NCBI GenBank assembly: GCA_016196415.1
Contig: JACPXS010000001.1
Coordinates: 1-7,294, forward strand
Direction: 5' to 3'
DNA from: Candidatus Omnitrophota bacterium
GTDB taxonomy: Bacteria > Omnitrophota > Koll11 > Aquiviventales > Aquiviventaceae
DNA: 7,294 nucleotides
Under the pieces are notes generated by a model, which had not been told where the DNA came from, searched no databases, and saw only the letters and a list, made by a program, of their open reading frames with translations. A program made the position numbers and the translations under genes. Position 1 is the first letter of the stretch. Each line of letters starts with the position of its first letter. Shown in pieces: positions 1 through 7,026 of this stretch.

Positions 1-31
1 CGCAGAGGGAATGAGCGGGGAGGTCGCATAA
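1..31 (+). CDS. C-terminal tail of an unknown upstream ORF (partial)
   Basis: Reading from base 2 gives nine codons (A-E-G-M-S-G-E-V-A) and a TAA at 29-31. The TAA shares its last base with the ATG of the next gene, forming TAATG. Such an overlap, with a strong Shine-Dalgarno inside the upstream reading frame, is typical of translationally coupled genes. In HigBA-type modules a small toxin gene often precedes the XRE antitoxin, so this could be the end of a toxin. Nine residues are too few to identify a family. The call rests only on the overlap geometry. Confidence 0.3.
   Translation, partial: AEGMSGEVA
17..24 (+). promoter_or_regulatory. Strong ribosome binding site for the XRE gene
   Basis: GGGGAGGT lies 6 bases before the ATG at 31. 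It supports that start even though the frame is open back to the left edge of the window. Confidence 0.7.
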
Positions 32-354
32 TGGCAGCCTACAGGCTAAAGGTGGTTGAGGAACATCTGCATGAGAAACGACGCCACGCCTCTTTTCGTG
101 AACACCAGGAATTGGATGAGGAGAAACTGAAGGTGGCCAAGGCGATCATCAGCGAGCGCGTCCGTCGTCGGCTGTCTCAGACCGCGCTGGCGCGTCGGCT
201 GGGTGTTACCCAGCAACAGGTCTCGAAGCTTGAAAACGGGAACTTCGATAACCTCGGCACCCTCCAAAAAATCCTCTCGGTGCTCGGCTACCACGTGCGG
301 GTCTCGGCCATCCCGCTCCACCGCGAGGCGCACGCCCACTCATCGAGGAATTGA
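31..354 (+). CDS. XRE-family helix-turn-helix protein, HigA-like antitoxin candidate
   Basis: This 107-aa protein has an N-terminal, charged helical section (about residues 5-44) and an XRE/Cro-C1 helix-turn-helix at about 45-86. The core reads L-S-Q-T-A-L-A-R-R-L-G-V-T, followed by the recognition-helix segment Q-Q-Q-V-S-K-L-E-N-G (about 61-70). A charged N-terminal helix, a single HTH and small size match XRE antitoxins of HigBA/RelE-type modules, which bind their own promoter and neutralise a toxin. The gene overlaps the end of an upstream ORF by one base. It is followed by a TTG-started small gene one base after its stop, so all three are probably one transcript. No toxin can be identified in the window, so the antitoxin role is inferred from architecture. 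A stand-alone repressor is the alternative. Confidence 0.8.
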   Translation: MAAYRLKVVEEHLHEKRRHASFREHQELDEEKLKVAKAIISERVRRRLSQTALARRLGVTQQQVSKLENGNFDNLGTLQKILSVLGYHVRVSAIPLHREAHAHSSRN

Positions 355-355
355 A

Positions 356-523
356 TTGAAGAAAGTTCACCCATCCTCATTGTCCTTGAAGGCTGAACAG
401 GCCATGAAACGGGCCTTTCGACAAGTCCTCGAGGAGCATAAACGTCTCGGCCGGCCCATTGCCCTTTGGCGTGCAGGTAAAGTTGTGAGGATTTCTCCCA
501 CCCGCCTCCTCGCACATCATTAG
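356..523 (+). CDS. Small uncharacterised 55-aa protein, probable TTG start
   Basis: The frame is open well upstream inside the XRE gene. The best-supported start is TTG at 356, with GAGGAA at 345-350 placed 5 bases before it, inside the last codons of the XRE gene. An internal ATG at 404 would give a 39-aa product. The protein has a basic amphipathic helix (A-E-Q-A-M-K-R-A-F-R-Q-V-L-E-E-H-K-R-L) followed by G-R-P-I-A-L-W-R-A-G-K-V-V-R-I-S-P. The second part looks like a short beta hairpin and resembles small hypothetical proteins ending in an I-A-x-W-R-x-G-K-V-V motif, whose function I do not know. The tight junction with the XRE gene implies co-translation and perhaps a partner role in the same module. 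No catalytic motif is visible. Confidence 0.6.
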   Translation: MKKVHPSSLSLKAEQAMKRAFRQVLEEHKRLGRPIALWRAGKVVRISPTRLLAHH

Positions 524-543
524 CTACAGAAATAGTAGGCCGC

Positions 544-1194
544 ATGGATTTCAAGTTGAGAACGAACGCGAGATATTTCAGTGACAAGGAGCTACTTGAC
601 GATCTCAAGAGAGTTGCGGGATTTTTGGAAAAACAGACGATCGGACATAGGGAATACTTGAGACTCGGCAAATTTTCGTGCAAGCCGTACCGGAACAGGT
701 TTGGCGGTTGGAATAAGGCTCTGGCAAGAGCTGGCTTGAAGGTAGAGAAGGTTGGCAGGATATCTGACCAAGAACTCTTTGATAATTTGGAGACTATCTG
801 GCGGCAGCTTGGTCGACGGCCGTTTTATGGTGAGATTAGAAAGCCGCTCTCAAAGTACGTAGTCACGGTCTATTCTCGTCGATTCGGTGGTTGGTTTAAA
901 GCCTGTGAAGCATTCATCAGAAGTAGGAAGGGTGATCCAGAGTTCAGCAAACTCCTGAAAGAGAGGTCCACTTTCAAATCGCGGGTCATTAGCGAAAAGT
1001 TGAGGCTGCAAGTTTACAAGAGAGATCGATATAGTTGTGCTATTTGTGGCCGAAGTCCGGCAGCACAACAAGGGGTGATATTGCACGTCGATCACGTAAT
1101 TCCATTTTCAAAAGGTGGAGATACCAACCTGGAGAATCTTAGGACGTTGTGCGACAGGTGTAATCTGGGAAAAGGTAACGACACAGACCTATAG
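544..1194 (+). CDS. HNH endonuclease with two homing-endonuclease-associated repeats
   Basis: This 216-aa protein has three recognisable parts. Two related segments at about 11-65 and 73-125 each end in the same signature (N-R-F-G-G-W-N-K-A and R-R-F-G-G-W-F-K-A). This is the HNH-associated repeat (HNH_repeat family), thought to contact DNA. After a linker comes an HNH nuclease domain at about 153-212. It has Cys165 and Cys168, then H-V-D-H-V-I-P-F-S-K-G-G (His181, Asp183, His184), Asn198, and Cys203/Cys206 followed by Asn207. The Cys pairs should bind a structural zinc, and the histidines with Asn198 form the beta-beta-alpha-metal site. The pieces look intact, so the enzyme is probably active. 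Base composition is visibly more AT-rich than the genes to the right. With a position 7 bp from a tRNA, this suggests horizontal acquisition. No LAGLIDADG domain, intron or intein splicing signal is apparent, so it looks free-standing. Confidence 0.88.
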   Translation: MDFKLRTNARYFSDKELLDDLKRVAGFLEKQTIGHREYLRLGKFSCKPYRNRFGGWNKALARAGLKVEKVGRISDQELFDNLETIWRQLGRRPFYGEIRKPLSKYVVTVYSRRFGGWFKACEAFIRSRKGDPEFSKLLKERSTFKSRVISEKLRLQVYKRDRYSCAICGRSPAAQQGVILHVDHVIPFSKGGDTNLENLRTLCDRCNLGKGNDTDL

Positions 1195-1201
1195 GCGACA
1201 T

Positions 1202-1275
1202 CGGGGCGTGGCTCAGCTTGGTAGAGCGCGTGGTTCGGGACCACGAGGTCCTGGGTTCAAATCCCAGCGCCCCGA
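1202..1275 (+). tRNA. tRNA-Pro (anticodon CGG)
   Basis: A complete cloverleaf folds. The acceptor stem is C-G-G-G-G-C-G (1202-1208) paired perfectly with C-G-C-C-C-C-G (1268-1274), with discriminator A at 1275. The D arm is GCTC/GAGC (1211-1214, 1224-1227). The anticodon stem is CGTGG/CCACG (1229-1233, 1241-1245) with loop TTCGGGA, placing anticodon CGG at 1236-1238. The variable loop is AGGTC. The T stem is CTGGG/CCCAG (1251-1255, 1263-1267) with loop TTCAAAT. It reads codon CCG. CCA is not encoded (the next bases are TTC), so the mature 3' end needs a CCA-adding enzyme. The last 12 bases recur at 1362-1373. Confidence 0.97.
1264..1275 (+). repeat. Direct repeat copy 1: 3' end of tRNA-Pro (att-like)
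   Basis: CCAGCGCCCCGA, spanning the end of the T stem, the 3' acceptor strand and the discriminator base, is repeated exactly at 1362-1373, 98 bp downstream. tRNA 3' ends are the classic target of site-specific integrases, so the pair may be an att-type duplication. Confidence 0.6.
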
Positions 1276-1289
1276 TTCTCTTCTCATGC

Positions 1290-1323
1290 TGGCGGGGGTT
1301 CAAATCCTGAAGCGGCGACCATC
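1290..1323 (+). pseudogene. Decayed tRNA 3' end remnant (T arm, acceptor strand, CCA)
   Basis: GGGGG (1294-1298), loop TTCAAAT (1299-1305) and CCTGA (1306-1310) have the layout of a T arm, but only about three of the five stem pairs survive. A 7-base strand AGCGGCG, an A and CCA (1319-1321) follow at exactly the spacing of a tRNA acceptor end. GGGTTCAAATCC (1296-1307) is identical to 1253-1264 of tRNA-Pro. No D or anticodon arm precedes it, so it cannot be a functional tRNA. The interpretation as a remnant is inferred from spacing and the 12-base identity. Confidence 0.45.
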
Positions 1324-1334
1324 GAGGTCGCCGC
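1312..1334 (+). repeat. Perfect 9-bp hairpin with 5-nt loop
   Basis: GCGGCGACC (1312-1320), loop ATCGA, GGTCGCCGC (1326-1334). No T-run follows, so it is not a standard intrinsic terminator. It is one of three consecutive stem-loops downstream of the tRNA and overlaps the CCA end of the tRNA remnant. Confidence 0.7.
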
Positions 1335-1339
1335 GGAAT

Positions 1340-1362
1340 GCCGCGTCCGGCGGGGACGCGGC
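1340..1362 (+). repeat. Second 9-bp hairpin with 5-nt loop
   Basis: GCCGCGTCC (1340-1348), loop GGCGG, GGACGCGGC (1354-1362). It has the same 9-5-9 geometry as the hairpin five bases upstream, but a different stem sequence. It ends where the second copy of the tRNA 3' end begins. No T-run follows. Confidence 0.7.
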
Positions 1363-1376
1363 CAGCGCCCCGACCA
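1362..1376 (+). repeat. Direct repeat copy 2: tRNA-Pro 3' end plus CCA
   Basis: CCAGCGCCCCGA at 1362-1373 repeats tRNA-Pro positions 1264-1275 exactly and is followed at once by CCA (1374-1376). It therefore looks like a complete mature-type tRNA-Pro 3' terminus displaced from its gene. CGACCATC (1371-1378) also matches 1316-1323, so both remnants share the bases around CCA. Confidence 0.55.
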
Positions 1377-1382
1377 TCATTG

Positions 1383-1424
1383 CCGAGTGACAGGCACGCT
1401 TTTGAAACCGCGCCTGTCACTCGG
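1383..1424 (+). repeat. 13-bp perfect inverted repeat, REP/RAYT-like palindrome
   Basis: CCGAGTGACAGGC (1383-1395) and GCCTGTCACTCGG (1412-1424) pair perfectly around a 16-nt loop containing TTTT and GAAA. The GTGACAGGC/GCCTGTCAC core resembles palindromic extragenic elements that I associate with REP-type tyrosine transposases. That link is from memory and inferred. No transposase gene is present here. It could alternatively act as an mRNA-stabilising or weakly terminating structure upstream of the acylphosphatase gene. Confidence 0.65.
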
Positions 1425-1484
1425 AAAGTGATGGAACGACGCCGGGTGCGACCAGCGCATCCAGCGCAAGGATCCTCAAACGTC

Positions 1485-1766
1485 ATGATGAAGAAACAGG
1501 CCCATGTCTCCTATTCAGGGCGGGTACAAGGGGTGGGGTTTCGCATGACCGCCGAAGAGACCGCCAAGCGCTTTGGCGTGGTCGGATGGGTCAAAAATCT
1601 CCGGGGAGGACGCGTGGAACTGGTGGCCGAGGCGGAGGAGAAGATCCTCAGCCAGTTCCTTGAGGCGATCCGGAATGGCCCCATGAAGAGTTTTATCAAC
1701 GAGGTCGAGGTCTCGTGGGCTGAGGCCTCCGGCGCGTTTCGTGAGTTCAAGGTCCGCTTTGACTAA
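1485..1766 (+). CDS. acyP: Acylphosphatase
   Basis: This 93-aa protein is the usual acylphosphatase size and fills one ferredoxin-like alpha/beta domain. The signature G-R-V-Q-G-V-G-F-R (residues 12-20) supplies the phosphate-binding loop and catalytic Arg20. G-W-V-K-N-L-R-G-G-R-V-E (34-45) supplies catalytic Asn38. The enzyme hydrolyses acylphosphates such as acetyl phosphate or carbamoyl phosphate in the cytoplasm. The frame is open back to 1338, but homology begins only after the ATG-ATG pair at 1485/1488. The region upstream is the palindrome-rich spacer, so ATG 1485 is chosen. A weak AAGGA sits at 1468-1472, 12 bases upstream. It may head the co-directional housekeeping series. Confidence 0.93.
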   Translation: MMKKQAHVSYSGRVQGVGFRMTAEETAKRFGVVGWVKNLRGGRVELVAEAEEKILSQFLEAIRNGPMKSFINEVEVSWAEASGAFREFKVRFD

Positions 1767-1785
1767 CGCCCTTGGTGCAGCGGCC

Positions 1786-1802
1786 GATGCGTTGAGCGCA
1801 TC
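1786..1802 (+). other. Small stem-loop between acyP and the phosphoesterase gene
   Basis: GATGCG, loop TTGAG, CGCATC form a perfect 6-bp hairpin within the 65-bp spacer. No T-run follows (ATTCGCTCC), so it is at best a weak terminator or an mRNA-processing structure. Confidence 0.35.
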
Positions 1803-1831
1803 ATTCGCTCCGTCTCAATACCCCAACGCGC

Positions 1832-4637
<2,806 letters not shown>

Positions 4638-4640
4638 TAC

Positions 4641-4722
4641 GCAGAAGGCAGTCGGCAGAAGGCAGAAAGCGATTGTGACTTCCCGCAGCCGGCTCCCAAT
4701 CTTTCTGCTGACTGCCTTCTGC
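4641..4722 (+). repeat. Inverted pair of 7-bp-periodic GCAGAAG repeats
   Basis: The left arm at 4641-4668 consists of four 7-base units (GCAGAAG, GCAGTCG, GCAGAAG, GCAGAAA). The right arm at 4702-4722 consists of three units in opposite orientation (TTTCTGC, TGACTGC, CTTCTGC). Bases 4641-4660 pair with 4703-4722 at 19 of 20 positions, and the exception is a G-U wobble, leaving a 42-nt loop. The loop holds the likely GTG start of the lipoprotein gene. The right arm encodes residues 10-16 of its signal peptide. Similar heptad GGCAGAA arrays are, from memory, common intergenic repeats in several bacterial phyla. Confidence 0.75.
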
Positions 4723-5241
4723 CTAGTGCTTACTGGTAGTACGGTGGGGTGCGAGTCGCTCCAGCGCAAGTTCACCCGAAAGCCCAAAGATCCGACAGCC
4801 GCCCCAAGCCCGATTCTGACCTTTCAGGATTACACGCAGGCGATGACTCCGCTGGATCGCTACCGCAAGCATTTCCTGATGTTCGACTATTGGAACGAAG
4901 ACCTCATGGTTGCGCTGCAGGAGACGACCCCGAACAGCGCCGTTAACCCCAAACGGCTCAAGCGCTCATCAGGAGAATCGCTGGCGGAGCTGCGCACCCT
5001 GAAGGCGCTGTTAGTGGAAGAAGTCGGCGCGCGTCTTGAGCCGCTTATCGAAGAACGGGCAACGATTGATCGGCAACTCCAACGTGGTGACTTCAGCGCG
5101 ACCGAACTTCATCGCCTCTCGCGAACCCTGGAGGCACAAACCCGCCGGATTCATCGCGACTTCTACTGGCGGGATGTGGAGGATCATCTCAACGGGAAGG
5201 AGCAGCCACCGAGCGATGTGGGGGCTGGTGGTGCGCCGTGA
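4675..5241 (+). CDS. Putative lipoprotein of unknown function, 188 aa
   Basis: From GTG at 4675 the protein begins M-T-S-R-S-R, followed by a hydrophobic core (about 7-20) and T-V-G-C with Cys26. This reads as a signal peptide ending in an imperfect lipobox, since Thr rather than Leu or Val is at -3. The mature part starts C-E-S-L-Q-R-K-F, then a basic, proline-containing linker, then a helical domain with D-Y-T-Q-A-M-T-P-L-D-R-Y-R-K-H-F and F-D-Y-W-N-E-D-L. A long charged helix, probably coiled coil, covers about 100-175. The frame is open to an ATG at 4582, but that start lies inside ligA and would bury the signal sequence, so GTG is preferred. No enzymatic motif is visible. A membrane-anchored, extracytoplasmic role is inferred. 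The style resembles small lipoproteins of Omnitrophota-type genomes, which is a weak impression. Confidence 0.7.
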   Translation: MTSRSRLPIFLLTAFCLVLTGSTVGCESLQRKFTRKPKDPTAAPSPILTFQDYTQAMTPLDRYRKHFLMFDYWNEDLMVALQETTPNSAVNPKRLKRSSGESLAELRTLKALLVEEVGARLEPLIEERATIDRQLQRGDFSATELHRLSRTLEAQTRRIHRDFYWRDVEDHLNGKEQPPSDVGAGGAP

Positions 5242-5293
5242 CGTTTCCGCCCCGGGGGCGTTGGGATGTTTAGGGGGAGGGTTTCAGCGCCGG

Positions 5294-6178
5294 ATGCATG
5301 ACCAGGTGGACGCCTACCTTGCCTATCTGGAGCTCGAGCGAGGCTTGAGCCTGACGACGCGATTGAGCTACCAGCAGGATTTGGGACTGTTCGAGACGTA
5401 CCTCAAGCAGCGGCACATCGGGTCGCTGGCCCGTGTGCGATCGGTGCATGTGCGCGAGTTTCTTCAGTCCATTCGCGCCAATCGCAGCCCGGCGACCGTG
5501 GCCAGAAAGTTGGCGGCGGTGAAAGGATTCTTCCGGTTCCTTGAGGCGCAACGAATCATTCGTCGCAGCCCGACCGCGTTCATCGAAAGCCCGCGGTTGT
5601 GGCAGCGCCTCCCGCAGACCTTAACGACGCAGGAAATCGAGCGGCTCTTGCAGAGCGTGAAGGCCGAGGGATTGGGTCTGCGCGATCTGGCGATCTTGGA
5701 GCTCCTTTACGGCTCGGGACTGCGGGTGTCGGAGCTGGTGTCGCTGGACGTGGGTCACTGTAATTTCGAGGCGGGGTTTCTCCGGTGTATCGGAAAAGGC
5801 AACAAGGAACGGATCGTCCCGTTGGGACGGGCCGCTGCGGCGGCGCTCACCCGCTACCTGGCGTCGGAGCGGCCGCGCTTAGTCGCGCGCCGTCCGGACA
5901 TCGAAGCCCTCTTCGTCAATCGGCTGGGCAATCGCCTGACGCGCCAGCGCGTGTGGCAAGTACTTCGACGCTATGCGAAAGCGGGATTAATTCTGAAGAC
6001 GATCGGGCCGCATACCCTGCGCCACTCATTTGCCACGCACCTGCTGGAACGCGGGGCGGATTTGCGCACGGTCCAAGAGCTGTTGGGCCACGCGAACATC
6101 GGGACGACGCAGCGCTACACGCATGTGGATCGCGCTCGGTTGAAGGCCGTGCATGAGCAATTTCATCCCAGGCCTTAG
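5294..6178 (+). CDS. xerD: Tyrosine recombinase XerD
   Basis: This 294-aa protein has an N-terminal SAM-like core-binding domain (about 1-88) and a C-terminal catalytic domain (about 105-290). All catalytic residues are present: Arg144 (S-G-L-R-V-S-E-L), Lys168 (G-K-G-N-K-E-R), His240 and Arg243 (P-H-T-L-R-H-S-F), His266 (L-G-H-A-N-I) and nucleophile Tyr275. The spacing equals that of E. coli XerD with a four-residue offset. The segment E-S-P-R-L-W-Q-R-L-P-Q-T-L also favours XerD over XerC, though a single-recombinase (XerA/XerH-like) role is possible. It resolves chromosome dimers at dif at the septum. The frame is open to 5036 inside the lipoprotein gene. ATG 5294 gives the standard N-terminus, with a G-rich GGGGGAGGG at 5272-5280 somewhat far upstream. 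It seems to be a housekeeping enzyme, not a mobile-element integrase. Confidence 0.93.
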   Translation: MHDQVDAYLAYLELERGLSLTTRLSYQQDLGLFETYLKQRHIGSLARVRSVHVREFLQSIRANRSPATVARKLAAVKGFFRFLEAQRIIRRSPTAFIESPRLWQRLPQTLTTQEIERLLQSVKAEGLGLRDLAILELLYGSGLRVSELVSLDVGHCNFEAGFLRCIGKGNKERIVPLGRAAAAALTRYLASERPRLVARRPDIEALFVNRLGNRLTRQRVWQVLRRYAKAGLILKTIGPHTLRHSFATHLLERGADLRTVQELLGHANIGTTQRYTHVDRARLKAVHEQFHPRP

Positions 6179-6223
6179 AGCCCAAACGGAAGGCGGTAGG
6201 ACGTCTCGCCGCGAGAGCACAAC

Positions 6224-7021
6224 ATGAGTCACAGCGCACTTCGAGTGGACGTTCCAGCCGGCGTGAAGCCCCTGCTGCAGGCGATTGGGCGAATCGCTGA
6301 GGCCCATGCCGTGAGGGCCTATGCGGTCGGCGGCTGCGTGCGCGATTGGTTGCTGGGCTCCACCGGCACCGTTGATCTGGATGTCGCAGTGGAAGGGCGA
6401 AACAGCCTTGAGGTGGCTCGGGCCGTGTCGAGGGTGCTGGGCGGGGTGGTCACCGTGCATCCGCAATTTCGAACGGCTACCGTGATGCTGCCATCCTCTC
6501 GCAGCGGGTCGCGCCGCACCCGCCAGAGCGCGATGCGCGTTGATGTCGCGATGTGTCGACGGGAGACCTACGCCAAGCCGGCCGCGTACCCCACGGTGAT
6601 GCCGGGCACATTGAGAGAGGACCTGTTCCGACGGGACTTCACCATCAACGCCATGGCGATCCGGATGACGCCGGGGCGGTTTGGCGCGCTGATCGATCCG
6701 TTTGGGGGCAGGGAGGACTTAAGGCGCAACGAGCTCCGGGTGCTTCATGGCCGCAGCTTTCTCGATGACCCCAGTCGCATCCTGCGCGGGGTGCGGCTGC
6801 TTGAACGCTTCGACCTGCGTTGGGCGCGCGAGACGGAACGCGTCCTGTACGAAGCCATCGCGGCGGGAGCGCTGGGATGGCTCAACGCAGGGCGACTTCA
6901 GAGGGAGCTAGAGTGGATGGATGACGAGCCACATCCGCAGGCCTGTTTTCAGCGGTTGGCCTTGTTGCTGAAGACGGCGGCGCAACAGGGTCCGGCAGCG
7001 ATGCCTGGCAATCCCGTCTGA
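6224..7021 (+). CDS. Short class II tRNA nucleotidyltransferase / poly(A) polymerase family protein
   Basis: The 265-aa protein has the class II head and neck motifs. These are V-G-G-C-V-R-D-W-L-L-G (35-45) and the metal-binding D-L-D-V-A-V (Asp51, Asp53). They continue with V-D-V-A (Asp108), R-R-D-F-T-I-N-A-M-A (136-145) and D-D-P-S-R-I-L-R (181-188). The last is the nucleotide-selecting motif, usually E-D-x-x-R and here D-D-x-x-R with Arg185. The family adds CCA, CC or A to tRNA 3' ends, or adenylates RNA. It ends soon after the neck. Most family members run to about 380-450 aa with body and tail or HD domains, which are absent here. A basic Ser/Arg-rich insertion (about 91-103) interrupts the head. 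The DUF503 gene starts 5 bp after the stop, so no frameshifted remainder exists nearby. The tRNA-Pro here lacks encoded CCA, consistent with need for such an enzyme. Confidence 0.88.
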   Translation: MSHSALRVDVPAGVKPLLQAIGRIAEAHAVRAYAVGGCVRDWLLGSTGTVDLDVAVEGRNSLEVARAVSRVLGGVVTVHPQFRTATVMLPSSRSGSRRTRQSAMRVDVAMCRRETYAKPAAYPTVMPGTLREDLFRRDFTINAMAIRMTPGRFGALIDPFGGREDLRRNELRVLHGRSFLDDPSRILRGVRLLERFDLRWARETERVLYEAIAAGALGWLNAGRLQRELEWMDDEPHPQACFQRLALLLKTAAQQGPAAMPGNPV

Positions 7022-7026
7022 GTCAG

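Noticed and set aside
288..683. 131-aa - strand ORF across the XRE, 55-aa and HNH genes
   Set aside because: It overlaps three better-supported forward genes and has no recognisable domain.
1146..1201. Sigma-70 promoter for tRNA-Pro inside the end of the HNH gene
   Set aside because: TGTAAT and TATAGG-like hexamers exist, but no -35 box at suitable spacing was found.
1312..1362. Intrinsic terminator for tRNA-Pro
   Set aside because: The stems are strong, but neither hairpin is followed by a T-run, so a standard Rho-independent terminator cannot be claimed.
1115..1390. 91-aa + strand ORF across the tRNA
   Set aside because: Its G-V-A-Q-L-G-R-A-R-G-S-G-P-R-G-P-G-F-K-S-Q segment is the familiar artefact of translating a tRNA gene. 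It also overlaps the HNH gene and the palindromes.
1264..1424. CRISPR array
   Set aside because: The repeats are few, short and differ in type. There are no regularly spaced identical repeats and no cas genes.
1139..1486. 115-aa - strand ORF opposite the tRNA
   Set aside because: It contains G-F-E-P-R-T-S-W-S-R-T-T-R-S-T-K-L, the standard antisense-tRNA artefact, and covers the hairpin region. No independent coding evidence.
5294..6178. Integrase of a mobile element using the tRNA-Pro site
   Set aside because: Motif spacing and the flanking housekeeping genes indicate chromosomal XerD, about 4 kb from the tRNA and outside the putative island.
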